DNA of 64,000 nucleotides from CALMEH01 sp031409875 (GCA_031409875.1 JANNYB010000133.1:5742-69741), one strand, 5' to 3'; shown: positions 1 through 9,878, counted from the first letter of the stretch. Numbers and translations are program-made. The notes: generated by a model not told the origin, from the letters alone.

Positions 1-75
1 AGGTTCAACAAGCTAAAGCGTGTTGGACTTTTTAATCAAATGTTTTCGCAACCCAATTCTTATTTGGTATAGAAC
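1..75. repeat. Partial copy of palindromic repeat, window-edge family
   Basis: This stretch is nearly identical to the reverse complement of 63597-63665 at the other end of the window. Both share the core AACAAGCTAAAGCGTGTTGG and the flank with the TGTTTTCGCAA motif, ending in a TATACCAAA-type terminus. Only half of the element is inside the window here. The rest up to the first gene, about 200 bases, is AT-rich with no recognised gene. Confidence 0.75.
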
Positions 76-275
76 ATATTTCGCAAATTGACTAAAAAAG
101 GAAAATTCGTTTGTGAGAAATAAAATAATATGGTTAAAATTATTTACCTCCGAAATCGGAAACAATCAGATAGAAAGTTTAGTCTAAATGATTGAAATTC
201 CAAAACTCTCTGTGAGAAAACAAAGATTTTAACAGAAACAACTTCTTGTAAATTAAACTGTCGGCGTTGGCGAAT

Positions 276-818
276 ATGACGAATGAATCTTTCCGAATTT
301 TGCTCGAAGCTCTGAAATCGCATTCAAACGATGCGGGCGGAGCTTACACGAATTTGCGAAATTCGCTGGTCAGATATTTTCAAATCAAAGGTGATACTGA
401 AGCGGACGAAGCGGCAGACGAAGTATTGGACAGAGTTGCGCTCAAACTTTCGCAAAATACTGAAATTAAGAATTTGACTGCATACAGTTTCGGCGTGGCG
501 CAGATAATTTACTTGGAGCGTTTGCGAACGGCAGCGAAAAATAAAAAGGCGCAAACCGAATTTTACGCCGCTCGTGAAAGACAATCCGACGACGATTTAC
601 AAGACGATTTGATATATTTTAGAGAATGTTTTCAAAAATTATCGGTTGAAGAAAAGAAGTTTATGCAAGATTATTTTCCCGAATTGCCGTTCACCGAATT
701 AACTTCGCACCGCGAAAAATTGTGTGTCGAAAAAAAACTTTCGATTAATAATCTGCGAATAAAAATTTACCGTCTGAAACAGCGTCTCGAAGATTGCGTC
801 AGGAGAAAACTGCCGTAA
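276..818 (+). CDS. ECF-like RNA polymerase sigma factor (sigma-70 family)
   Basis: A protein of about 180 residues resembling short extracytoplasmic-function sigma factors. The N-terminal half (about residues 10-90) is a helical region-2-like segment rich in acidic residues, with GVAQIIYLERLR-type helices. The C-terminal half (about 110-180) fits region 4, ending in the helix LSINNLRIKIYRLKQRL. The start is set at ATG 276; an in-frame TTG at 267 is possible and no strong ribosome site distinguishes them. The next gene encodes a single-pass membrane protein of anti-sigma type, a common acidobacterial arrangement, although a palindromic repeat now separates the two. The family call is from overall pattern; the exact ECF group is not resolved. 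Confidence 0.72.
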   Translation: MTNESFRILLEALKSHSNDAGGAYTNLRNSLVRYFQIKGDTEADEAADEVLDRVALKLSQNTEIKNLTAYSFGVAQIIYLERLRTAAKNKKAQTEFYAARERQSDDDLQDDLIYFRECFQKLSVEEKKFMQDYFPELPFTELTSHREKLCVEKKLSINNLRIKIYRLKQRLEDCVRRKLP

Positions 819-852
819 TGTTTTAGCCAAAGTTAAAAAAATAATTTTCGGT

Positions 853-1045
853 GTTTGTCGCTGAAAGCGACCGACATTATAGCCTAGCGAGAATCGCTAG
901 GTCAGCGTTAAAGTGTTTTCCGTCGCTGAAGGCGACGAACAAAACGTGCGGAGATTGTGGCTCGCTTTCAGCGAGCGAACGATGTGTCGAAATTACCCAG
1001 CGATTCTCGCTAGGCTATAATGTTCGTCACTTTCAGCGACAAAAC
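853..1045. repeat. Palindromic (MITE-like) repeat, family A copy 1
   Basis: An inverted-repeat element whose ends read TTTGTCGCTGAAAGCGAC and GTCACTTTCAGCGACAAAAC. Inner arms carry TATAGCCTAGCGAGAATCGC and its complement. A second copy with the same arms and different middle lies at 49216-49414. It sits between the sigma factor and its putative anti-sigma gene. A short reading frame crossing it is not a gene. Confidence 0.85.
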
Positions 1046-1120
1046 CCAAAACAATTTGAAAAAATATTTGAAATTTTGTCAAAAAAAAATACACTTAAAG
1101 ACAACTGACCGAAAAAAAAC

Positions 1121-2014
1121 GTGAACGACGATAAAGCAAAAGAATATTTTTTAGGAAAACTCGACGAATCCGAAGCCGAAAATTTCGTAATTGAAACGGC
1201 TTCGAGCGGTGAGTTGACCGAACACGCCCGAATGATCGAAAGCGAATTGCTTGAAGCCTATTTGCGCGGCGGACTTTCGGCGGACGAAAGCCGTCTGTTT
1301 GAAAAAAACTATTTAATCACCGAAGCGCGGCGGCAAAAATTGAGATTCGCGCAGGTTCTTCAACAAAATATTAACAGTCAAACCGACGAATTTGTGCCGC
1401 AGATTTCGTTTTGGGAAAAACTTTTTGCCTTCAAACAACTTAAAATCGCTTTCGCCGCAATTATTTTAATCGGATTTTCAGCCGCAATGTTTTGGCTTCT
1501 CAAATCCGATTCAAAAAAAGAAACTGAAATTGTCGAACAAAAAAACACCGCGCCAACGCCGACTCCGAAAATCGAAAATCAACGCATCGAAATTAGCCCG
1601 ACTCCGGCAAATAACACTCAAAAAACAAATAATTCGCCCGTTAATAAACCGCTCAAAGAACCTTCGCCGACCGCAATGCCGAAACCCGCCCAACCGATAT
1701 TTGCGAGCTTTACGCTTCTGCCCGGAGCTTTGCGAAACGAAGGCGAACAATTTATAAAACTTTTGCCGAACACAAACAAAGTCAATCTTCGCTTGAGCTT
1801 GCCGAAAGAAGCCGCGAAATATGACACATACTCGATCAGCGTTAAAAACGCGAACGGCGAAACTGTCTTTTCCGCCGAAAACTCAAAATCAACCGCGCTC
1901 ACCGTCCCCGCCGCCAAACTTGAAAACGATGTCTATATTATTTTTCTAAAAGGAAATAACCCGCAAAAAAACGCCGAATCCATCGCCGAATACACCTTTC
2001 GCGTGAGCCGCTAA
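1121..2014 (+). CDS. Putative membrane-anchored anti-sigma factor
   Basis: A 297-residue protein starting at GTG. Residues 1-100 form a soluble helical region, beginning with DDKAKEYFLGKLDESEAE, typical of acidobacterial anti-sigma or zinc-finger-like N-termini, but no CxxC or HxxxC zinc motif is visible. A transmembrane helix covers about 111-128 (AFAAIILIGFSAAMFWLL). A Pro/Thr-rich linker (about 140-190) leads to a small extracytoplasmic beta-rich domain (about 195-297). Its position directly after the sigma-factor gene suggests it binds that sigma factor at the membrane. The function is inferred from topology and neighbourhood. Confidence 0.65.
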   Translation: MNDDKAKEYFLGKLDESEAENFVIETASSGELTEHARMIESELLEAYLRGGLSADESRLFEKNYLITEARRQKLRFAQVLQQNINSQTDEFVPQISFWEKLFAFKQLKIAFAAIILIGFSAAMFWLLKSDSKKETEIVEQKNTAPTPTPKIENQRIEISPTPANNTQKTNNSPVNKPLKEPSPTAMPKPAQPIFASFTLLPGALRNEGEQFIKLLPNTNKVNLRLSLPKEAAKYDTYSISVKNANGETVFSAENSKSTALTVPAAKLENDVYIIFLKGNNPQKNAESIAEYTFRVSR

Positions 2015-2113
2015 AAAAATAAAAAATTATTTTTTCATATCTGTAATTTTCTGCTGATTTTCGACACTCGTTAATAGAAAGCTAAAAATCTAAAAAACAC
2101 TTGGGAGAAAATT

Positions 2114-3269
2114 ATGGGAAATTTATGGTCAGACAAATTGAACAATCTAATCAATGTCGGAAGTTCGATTACACACAATTATGATCCGCACGAATCAACT
2201 ATCAAACTTTTAGGAAACAAAACAATCTACCTTAAATCCGATATGTCAGCCGATGCGGACGGCTCACCGCGGGCAACTCAAATAGACCCGGATGGACAAC
2301 TCGAAACTTCTTTGAGAAAGACAAACGGCTGGAAAGGGGAAGGCGATAATGTTAATGCCGAAAAAATCCCGTATTTCGTTTTGCCCGGAAACTTCAAAAC
2401 CGTTACGAATGTTTCCTGCAAGTTGGGTGATAGCTTTGGTTCGCTACAAAGATCAGGAAGTTTTCGCAATCTACGCCGATGCGGGACCCAAAACGCTTTT
2501 GGGAGAAGGCTCTATCAAATTAATTGAAGCACTCGGCGGAAATCCTTGGAACCGTGATAAAACGAAAATTGTTCGGGGAATTGAATTCGGAGTCGAATAT
2601 CTGGCGTTTCCGCGTTCGTCCGAAACATTCGGTATTCCGACGACTTTTGACGAAATTCAGAAAGTCGGGCGCAAGGTCTTTAAAGCCACATTTGATCTTG
2701 CAGTTGAAAATGCTCCTGGTGGACAAAACAGCGATACTTTTTTAGAACTCGCCGACACGGTAAATCAAAGCGTTCCGGCGCAAAGACTTGTCGAGTATAA
2801 ACTCCAAAATAGTCCGAGCGGCAATCCGAGTTATTGGGCGATTGTTGATTTTAATCAGCCTTCGACGAAAAAGCGTTTTTATCTTTTCGATACGAAGGAA
2901 AAGAAAATCGTTCAATACTACGTCGCGCACGGCAAAGGTTCGGAAGGCACAACCGACGACGCAATGGCGGACGTTTTTTCAAATATTTCGGGTTCAAATT
3001 GTTCATCTTTGGGCATTTACCGTTGCGATAAACCATATCAAGGCGGACACGGTTTGTCATTATTGCTCGACGGTTTGGAAGACACGAATTCAAATGCCCG
3101 GGCGCGGAAGATTGTCCTGCACAACGCTATTTACGTTTCCGACGCACACATCGCCGCACACGGACGCATCGGACGCTCGGAAGGCTGTTTCGTCGTCGAA
3201 AAATCGGTCAGCGAAACTTTGATTAATGAACTCAAAAACGGTTCGTATTTAATTGCTTGGAAGCAATAA
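2114..3269 (+). pseudogene. GH75-type chitosanase fused to YkuD_2 L,D-transpeptidase domain, frameshifted
   Basis: Two overlapping frames read as one gene. The first (from ATG 2114, preceded by TTGGGAGAAAATT) has the glycoside hydrolase 75 start DADGSPRATQIDPDGQ and continues to KLGD near 2431. The second resumes with ALVRYKDQEVFAIYADAGPK, the expected GH75 continuation, and ends in a murein L,D-transpeptidase catalytic domain of the YkuD_2 type. That domain shows YVAHGKGSEG, a conserved HGR and the catalytic GRSEGC. Deleting one base near 2432 restores the whole protein of about 385 residues. No signal peptide is seen. A chitosanase-like glycanase linked to a peptidoglycan transpeptidase suggests cell-wall action. 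Whether the shift is real decay or a sequence error cannot be told. Confidence 0.7.
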
Positions 3270-3281
3270 ATTAAGGAGAAT

Positions 3282-4866
3282 ATGATGAAACAAACTATTA
3301 CAAACATAAACGCGCTGCTTGCACCGCGCATCGTTAAATTTATGATCGACTGCGCTCAATCAGGCGCGCCGGTCAGGAATAATAAACAAATGAAAATTGA
3401 TGTTGTCGGGTATATCCGAGCCGTGTTTGGTTCAGTCACTGTCGCCGCAATTATCTGCTGCGCGTTTGCAATGCTGGCGTTGGTCAGCCCAGCGAACGCG
3501 CAAACAACGCTCGACACGGCTTTCAACCCTGATGCTAACGCCAGGGTTTGGACGACAGCGGTTCAGCCGGACGGGAAGATTATCATTGGTGGTCTTTTTA
3601 CAACGGTTGGCGGAGTGACGCGCAATCGCATCGCCCGCGTGAATGCAGACGGTTCGCTCGACACGGCTTTCAACCCTGATGTTGGCGGCAGCAGCAGTAG
3701 TGTTCTTGCGATAGCGGTTCAGCCGGACGGGAAGATTATCATTGGTGGTTTTTTTACAGCAGTTAGCGGAGTGACGCGCAACTTTATCGCCCGTTTAAAC
3801 GCGGACGGTTCGCTCGACACGCTTTCAACCCTAATGTTGATGGCTTCGTTGGTGCGATTTTCGCGCCCTTCGGCAGAGCGCAATCAATACACCTTTCAAC
3901 CCTAATGTTGATGGCTTCGTTGGTGCGATAGCGATTCAGCCGGACGGGAAGATTATCATTGGTGGTAATTTTAGAACAGTTAGCGGAGTGGCGCGCAACA
4001 GCATCGCCCGCCTGAAAGCGATGCGAACTACTGCCTCCGACTTTGACGGCGACGGAAGGTCGGATATTTCAGTCTTTCGACCCGCATTAGGCGAATGGTG
4101 GTATTCAAAATCATCAAACGGGGGAAATGCCGCTGTCCAATTTGGTTCTTCGAGCGACAAAATTGTTCCGGCTGATTATACCGGCGACGGCAAAACCGAT
4201 TTTGCTTTTTGGCGACCTTCAAACGGGCAATGGTTTATTTTGCGCTCGGAAGATTTTTCATTCTTTGCGTTTCCGTTCGGAATTTCGACTGATGTTCCCG
4301 TGCCGGCTGACTATGACGGCGATGGCAAAGCTGATGCGGCAGTTTTTCGTCCGTCAAATTTGACTTGGTATATCTCGAAATCAACGGGCGGAACTCAAAT
4401 TACGACTTTCGGCGCAGCGGGCGATAAGCCTGTTGTGGCTGATTACGACGGTGACGGGAAAGCCGATATTGCGATTTTCCGACTGAACGGCGCAAACGTG
4501 GCGGAATGGTGGATTAGTCGAAGTTCAAACGGCAGCGTCTTTGCGCTCCAATTCGGCAATGCAAATGACAAACCTGTGCAGGGCGATTATACGGGCGACG
4601 GCAAATCTGACATTGCTGTTTTCCGACCGTCAAATGGCAATTGGTTTATCCTGCGAAGCGAAAATCTTTCGTTTTACTCGTTTCCTTTCGGCACCGGAAC
4701 GGACATTGTTGCGCCGGGTGATTATGACGGCGACGGTAAGTTTGATGCGGCGGTGTTCCGACCTTCAAATTTGAACTGGTATGTTCAACGCTCAACGGCA
4801 GGAACACTAATTCAACAATTCGGAATCGCCGGAGATTTGCCTGTGCCAAATGCTTTTGTTCCGTAG
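3282..4866 (+). pseudogene. Secreted delta-60/FG-GAP (VCBS) repeat protein, disrupted
   Basis: The start at ATG 3282 has a good AAGGAG site. A hydrophobic export segment ends near SPANAQ. Then come delta-60 beta-propeller repeats (AVQPDGKIIIGG, IARVNADGSLDTAFNP). The frame is lost near 3818, where one G of GACACGGCT is missing. A 71-base duplication follows (37-base copies at 3822 and 3893). The original frame resumes and runs to 4866 through FG-GAP/VCBS repeats with the calcium-binding signature DYDGDGKADxAVFRPSN about six times. This architecture is common in Blastocatellia secreted proteins. The C-terminal portion from GTG 3988 (292 codons) is open but unlikely to be a stand-alone gene, since it lacks a signal peptide. 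Confidence 0.68.
3822..3929. repeat. Direct 37-base duplication inside propeller gene
   Basis: The 37 bases at 3822-3858 recur exactly at 3893-3929, separated by 34 bases of unique sequence. The 71-base offset is not a multiple of three and contributes to the broken frame. Confidence 0.85.
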
Positions 4867-4876
4867 GATATAATAA

Positions 4877-4922
4877 GCATCGAAAAGCCTTCGTTTAGCT
4901 TAAGCCGAGGCTTTTTCGATGC
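4877..4922. terminator. Hairpin terminator between convergent genes
   Basis: Arms GCATCGAAAAGCCT and AGGCTTTTTCGATGC flank a 17-base loop. It lies between the plus-strand propeller gene and the minus-strand CHAT gene, so it can serve both directions. Confidence 0.65.
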
Positions 4923-4967
4923 TTGACTTTGAAAATTAAAAAGCCGTTTTCGTGTTATTCGTAATTT

Positions 4968-7900
4968 TTAACGCCATTCTCCCGTTAGAACAAAGCCAGC
5001 CCAGAAGCGTGGATGTGAAAAGCGCGGGATTTGGCGGAGTTCGTTTTGAGCCGTTTGCAATGCTGCCGACGGCTTTTTGTTTTCTTTGATGAGTGCGCGG
5101 TAAAATCTTGCCATTAGTTCGGCGGTTGCTGCGTCGTCAACTTTCCAAAGCGTGGCGATAATGCGCGGCGTGCCGATGGCGAGAAAGCCGCGTGTCAGCC
5201 CAAAAACACCTTCGTTTTCAAACTGTTTTCCCAAACCTGTCTGACACGCGCTCAGGACAACCATTTGCGGTTTAATTTTGAGCAGATATAAATCTTGAGT
5301 TCGTAAAAATCCGTTTTGCGAATTACCTTTTTCGTCAAATAACGATAAAACCAAGCCGGAAAGTTCGGGATGTTCATTGTTAAGAAAGCCGTGCGTGGCA
5401 AAATGCAAAATGTCGAAACGGTCAAACTCACCATTTAAAAGTCGTTCGCGGCTGGCTTTAAAATCTAGATTTAAACTTGTATCGGGCAAAGAATTGGCAG
5501 CAATATTTTCGGCTTCGAGGCGCGTGAATGGCAAGCGCGAAAGCGTCGTTAAATTAAAATCACGCAAAACGGCTGATAAATCCGTCGAAACCGTTTCTTT
5601 TTTCTGTCGTTTATTTTTTGCCAGACGCGCATCGTTCGCTGAAAAAACCGGATCGGCAATAATTGCTATCGAACGCGGCGCGAAAGGTTTGTTGTTGTTT
5701 TGACGCAGAATATGCAAAGTAGTGAGCGAAGGCAAAAGCACGGAATCGAATTTTTCCGCCAAATAAATCTTTTTATTTTGAGTTTCATCAAAAAAAGTCA
5801 AACTCGCAAACGGCACGAGATTTAAAGCTCCGTCCGTTGCAAAAACAATTCGTTTTGCCGGAATTTGCGCCAATGTTTTGATTAAAAGCATTTCGCCGAG
5901 TTTTTCGGATTCGACGGCGGAATCTTTTTTGACGGCGGAATTATTTTTCGCACGATTTTTTCCAATCGGGCGATTTGTGCCGTTGTCGTTTTGGCTTAAA
6001 GTTTCGTAAAAGTTTTTGGCTTGCGCTTCGATTTCAGAGCGTTTCGGCAGCTCAAAACTTTGAAACGAATTTTTGCCGACAATCCATAAATAACTGCGCT
6101 GTGTGCCGAGCGAATATTCCACCAAAACCGTGTTATCATCAAGTTCCGCTTGCATTTCCGGCAACGAAAGCGTCGGCGGTTGCGCGAGATTTGAAAGATT
6201 CGGATTGCTTTCTCGAAGTTCGGCTTTTAATGTTTCGTCTTCTTTATTGAGCGCGGCGATGGTTTTTTCGATTTCGTCAATATTGTCTGTTTGATTAGCG
6301 TCGCTTTGCGCTTTTGCGAGCAAACTTAATTGTTCGCCGATTTGCTGCTGAACTTTTTGAATTCGTTGAATAATCTGAAAATCAACCGATTGCGGCGTGT
6401 TTTTCAACGCCTCACGATATTGCCAAATAAGCGTTCGCATTCGCGCATTTTCGCTCACTTGCAACGCTTGCAACGCAAAATTTTCGTTCGGACGTTCTTT
6501 TTCCAAACGCATCAAAATATCAATATACAAATCAAAAAATCGTCGCCGCTGATCTATAAATCTCGTTAAACGACGGAGATTATTATGTTTTGCCTGTTCG
6601 TATTCGTGAAGTTGTAATGCGCGTTCGATTTTTGTTTTGGCAGCATCCAGTTGATTTTCGACGCTTTCGAGCATCGCTAATTGATACAAAGCCGTCGCTT
6701 CGCCGCCGATGTCGCCTGACCGACGATATAAACTTTGCGCTTTCTCCAAATCGCGGCGCGATTCCGCAAACTTTGAAAGTTGACGGTTCGCCGTGCCGCG
6801 ACTCAGATACAAAGTGCGATACAGCGTTAAATCTTTATTTTCAAACAACGCAAAGCATTGATCGTAAATTTGTAGAGCTTTCGGAAAATCACCTTTTTCG
6901 CGGTAAATATGCGCCACAAGAATCAAAATATCGAACTGATTTGTGCGGTCGTCAAATTCTTGGCTAATCGGCAAAGTTTTTTGAAAAACTTTCAGAGCTT
7001 CATCAAATTTTTTCAGACTGTGTAAAACCATTCCGAGAAAAGTTAATGAGATCGCTTGCCCGCGCCGATTGCCGAATTTTTCGCGTAAATCAGCGGCAAT
7101 TTGAAAATTTTTCGCCGCCGCTTCCATTTCATCCGAATTAAATTCGAAAAGTCCGAGCAGATGTCGCGTTTGTGCTTCGTTGTAAATATCGGGAAATTGG
7201 CGAAGATTTTCTAACGCTTCATCAAATAATTTTTGAGCTTTTTCATACTCGCCATCTGTCTGATAAAAAAAGGCTAAGGCAGTCAAAATATTAACTTGTC
7301 GCGGCGATGGCGTGGAAAATAAGGCGAGAGCTTTCTGCATTGTGGCGATTGATTCGGCAAATTCGCCGCGTGAGTTTTGAATTTGTCCGATTTGATAAAA
7401 TGCGTCGGATTTATGCAAATCGTTTTCCGCCGAATCTGGAAATGCCAAAACTTTGTTGGCAAATTCGAGCGATTTTTCAGAATTCCCCAAAATCCGATTT
7501 AGATATGATAAAACTGAAAGCGTCTTAATTTCACCGTTTTTATCGTCAATTTCGCGCCACAGCTTCAGCAAATTTTCAAAAATTTCGGCTGATTTTTTTC
7601 GGTCGGAAGTTTTTCCCGTGGCGCGTAAAATTTGCGCTTGCGAAAATAATTTTTCAGCTTCGGCGCGTTTCAAATCGGCGGGCAATGCGCGTTTTAAATC
7701 ATCGAATTTTATGTCAACAAAACCAATTTCATCAGGAAATTTCGCCGTGATTTCAAGCCGATAAATTCCGCCGGATTCGGCAACGACAAAGATTTTCTCA
7801 ACATCTTGCTCGCTAAACGGATAATCCGATTCGCCGACCGAAACGCCCGCAGGATTAAACAATTTGACTTTCACATCAACGCCGTTTTGTTTGATTCCAA

Positions 7901-8072
7901 TCGAAATTACATCTTGATTTTCAGCCTTAACATTAAATGATTGCGAACCGTTTTTGATGTATAAATTTTCGCTTGATCGAAGATTTTTAGTCTGCGCCGA
8001 AATAAAACCAACGCCAAAAAACATCGCCATCAAAGCAAAAAATAATTTCTTTGTAACGATAAAACCGAGCAT
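4968..8072 (-). CDS. Secreted TPR-CHAT domain protein
   Basis: A 1034-residue protein with a signal peptide (1-27, ending GFISAQ) and a beta-sandwich-like N-terminal domain (about 30-125). Many tetratricopeptide repeats follow (about 130-530), then a helical region (about 560-640). The C-terminal CHAT domain (about 720-1034) is a clan CD, caspase-related cysteine peptidase fold. The catalytic pair is visible as His in FATHGF (894) and Cys in SACQTG (943). The signature GEGVFGLTRGF-like segment and the ATLWKVDD strand follow. Such proteins are abundant in Blastocatellia. The export signal means the peptidase would act outside the cytoplasm. The substrate is unknown. Confidence 0.88.
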   Translation of the reverse strand: MLGFIVTKKLFFALMAMFFGVGFISAQTKNLRSSENLYIKNGSQSFNVKAENQDVISIGIKQNGVDVKVKLFNPAGVSVGESDYPFSEQDVEKIFVVAESGGIYRLEITAKFPDEIGFVDIKFDDLKRALPADLKRAEAEKLFSQAQILRATGKTSDRKKSAEIFENLLKLWREIDDKNGEIKTLSVLSYLNRILGNSEKSLEFANKVLAFPDSAENDLHKSDAFYQIGQIQNSRGEFAESIATMQKALALFSTPSPRQVNILTALAFFYQTDGEYEKAQKLFDEALENLRQFPDIYNEAQTRHLLGLFEFNSDEMEAAAKNFQIAADLREKFGNRRGQAISLTFLGMVLHSLKKFDEALKVFQKTLPISQEFDDRTNQFDILILVAHIYREKGDFPKALQIYDQCFALFENKDLTLYRTLYLSRGTANRQLSKFAESRRDLEKAQSLYRRSGDIGGEATALYQLAMLESVENQLDAAKTKIERALQLHEYEQAKHNNLRRLTRFIDQRRRFFDLYIDILMRLEKERPNENFALQALQVSENARMRTLIWQYREALKNTPQSVDFQIIQRIQKVQQQIGEQLSLLAKAQSDANQTDNIDEIEKTIAALNKEDETLKAELRESNPNLSNLAQPPTLSLPEMQAELDDNTVLVEYSLGTQRSYLWIVGKNSFQSFELPKRSEIEAQAKNFYETLSQNDNGTNRPIGKNRAKNNSAVKKDSAVESEKLGEMLLIKTLAQIPAKRIVFATDGALNLVPFASLTFFDETQNKKIYLAEKFDSVLLPSLTTLHILRQNNNKPFAPRSIAIIADPVFSANDARLAKNKRQKKETVSTDLSAVLRDFNLTTLSRLPFTRLEAENIAANSLPDTSLNLDFKASRERLLNGEFDRFDILHFATHGFLNNEHPELSGLVLSLFDEKGNSQNGFLRTQDLYLLKIKPQMVVLSACQTGLGKQFENEGVFGLTRGFLAIGTPRIIATLWKVDDAATAELMARFYRALIKENKKPSAALQTAQNELRQIPRFSHPRFWAGFVLTGEWR

Positions 8073-8193
8073 AATCTATTTATTATGAAGCACTTACAAA
8101 TATAAATCCGCACCGAAAAAAAAGCAATATTTAAAACAATACGACTTTTCAAATTATCCATAAAACATTAGTCGTAGAGCATTTACGAAAAAG

Positions 8194-9180
8194 TTAATAC
8201 CAAAGATAACCGACACGGGTTTTTACTTTAAGAGATGATTTAATTTTCGGACAGGGAATTTGGTTAGATTCGTTATCTTCACAATAATCATTTTTATTAT
8301 CGTCAATGCTTCTGGAAATTTTGCCGACAGCACTGTTTTGATTGACTTTAGTGATAATGATTTCTTCTTGTGTTTCGCCAAAAAAAAGAATCATTCCTTC
8401 TTTTACTTTTTTATTTTTTCCCGCACCAATGGTTACAGTATAAAATGCCATTTCTTCAGTGTTTTGATAATCTTCTACGTCTTTTTCAGTTTCGATTGTG
8501 CGTTTCCCGACGGAAATTATTTTCGTTTCAATCGGAGAACGCTCAAACTTTTTATAGCTTACGGGAAGAACAGGCAAGCCTGTTAATTCTTTTTCGGAAT
8601 CACCTGAAATCCAATAATTTGACCATTTATGCAACATTTCGTCTTCATTGTTAGACGGTTCAATATAAATTCCAACGGCTTTTTCGGCAAAAGCCTCAAG
8701 CGAAGATTCTTCAACCAAATAACGTCTTTCGCCCCAACTGACTTTTACAAATCTTTCCGGCAAAGATTTTCGCGGTGAATTACCCGAAAATTCGGGAAGT
8801 ATTTCTACATAATCCGATGTATTTATAACATTGCCGTAGTTCATAGTCCGAAGTTCGGGATAACAAGTATAAAGGTAAAAACTAACAAATCCCGCTTTTG
8901 AATCCAAAATAAACAAATTAACTCCGAGTTCGGAAAACTCGTTGTTATATATGCCGTTCCATTCATCCGCAGATTTCGCGCTTTTAATTAAATCAAGTTT
9001 TTCTCTGAATTTTACGAGGTCTTCTCTTGAATATTTATCAAATCGAAAAGTAAGCGTCGGCGATTGATAAGGATAAAATTCCTGCATCCAATTTTCGCCT
9101 TCTTCAAACTCTTGCCCTAAACAAAATTGTATTGATAATCCTAAAATCAAAATCAGAATTGTGATGTTTCTTAATTTCAT
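8194..9180 (-). CDS. Secreted protein of unknown function
   Basis: A 328-residue protein that I do not assign to a family. It has a clear signal peptide (about 1-22, ending FCLGQ), an aromatic-rich N-terminal region and a beta-rich C-terminal half (about 205-328). A Cys pair near the C-terminus (DYCEDNESNQIPCP) could form a disulfide. The C-terminal third has the look of a small beta-barrel (GMILFFGETQEEIIITKV). It is followed within 25 bases upstream by the end of a PIN toxin gene, but no functional link is evident. Confidence 0.7.
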   Translation of the reverse strand: MKLRNITILILILGLSIQFCLGQEFEEGENWMQEFYPYQSPTLTFRFDKYSREDLVKFREKLDLIKSAKSADEWNGIYNNEFSELGVNLFILDSKAGFVSFYLYTCYPELRTMNYGNVINTSDYVEILPEFSGNSPRKSLPERFVKVSWGERRYLVEESSLEAFAEKAVGIYIEPSNNEDEMLHKWSNYWISGDSEKELTGLPVLPVSYKKFERSPIETKIISVGKRTIETEKDVEDYQNTEEMAFYTVTIGAGKNKKVKEGMILFFGETQEEIIITKVNQNSAVGKISRSIDDNKNDYCEDNESNQIPCPKIKSSLKVKTRVGYLWY

Positions 9181-9201
9181 AACTTTCCTATTCCAAAAAT
9201 C

Positions 9202-9609
9202 TCAAATCAATTTCAAAAACTCGCTTGGCGAATAAACTTTCACCGTTGCATTTTTATAATCTTTTGCATTGCGCGTAACGATTGCGTCCAAGTTTTCCGC
9301 CAAAGCGCATTCGTGTTGGACGGCATCTTCGTAATCGGTAATCGGCGAAGTTAAGCCAGATTGCAAGTTTGTCGAGTCAATCGGACAAACTTTGACCAAT
9401 TTCAATAATTTCTCCAATTCCTGCAAAACCGAATTTCTGCCGATTTCTTTTCTGCCGATGTAGTAAATATTGATTGCCGAAATACTTGCAATGTAAGCCA
9501 CGAACTTATTTTGAGCAGCGGCAATAAAAATCTGTTCGGCTTCGGCGAAAAACGGTTGTCGCGCCAAAACAAAATCCAAATTTACATCATTATCAAGCAA
9601 AACACGCAT
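9202..9609 (-). CDS. PIN-domain toxin (VapC-like, PIN_3 type)
   Basis: A 135-residue PIN-fold protein. Acidic residues typical of the nuclease site are seen at the N-terminus (LLDNDV), in the central ITDYEDAVQ segment and at IVTRNAKDY near the end. Proteins of this family cleave RNA and are held inactive by a co-transcribed antitoxin. The start ATG at 9609 overlaps the stop of the upstream antitoxin gene by one base, implying translational coupling. Confidence 0.8.
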   Translation of the reverse strand: MRVLLDNDVNLDFVLARQPFFAEAEQIFIAAAQNKFVAYIASISAINIYYIGRKEIGRNSVLQELEKLLKLVKVCPIDSTNLQSGLTSPITDYEDAVQHECALAENLDAIVTRNAKDYKNATVKVYSPSEFLKLI

Positions 9610-9857
9610 TATTTGTATTTCTCCGAAAGATGTTCATAGATAATTTCGCGTTCTTCTTCTCGCGTCATCGGTGGATTTTTCATTTTTAGACTTCCACCGA
9701 GACGTTTCACAATCGCCAGTTTTTCTTCGACTGATAATTCTTTTTCGGCGTTTCCGTTTTTCCGTCCGATGTTATCCGAAACTTTCTCGACAATTTCGCA
9801 CTGTTCCGAAACCGGAAGCGTAAAAATTTCATTTAAGATTTCTGTCTGCGTCAACAT
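9609..9857 (-). CDS. Antitoxin of vapBC-like pair
   Basis: An 82-residue helical, charged protein directly upstream of, and overlapping, the PIN toxin gene. A GGAGG ribosome site lies about nine bases before ATG 9857. The N-terminal region (EILNEIFTLPVSEQCEIVEKV) resembles addiction-module antitoxins that bind DNA and toxin. The assignment rests mainly on operon position and size. Confidence 0.72.
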   Translation of the reverse strand: MLTQTEILNEIFTLPVSEQCEIVEKVSDNIGRKNGNAEKELSVEEKLAIVKRLGGSLKMKNPPMTREEEREIIYEHLSEKYK

Positions 9858-9878
9858 AAATTTATAAAACCTCCGAAA

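Noticed and set aside
851..1108. 85-codon open frame
   Set aside because: It is composed of the family A palindromic repeat; the second copy of the repeat does not keep the frame.
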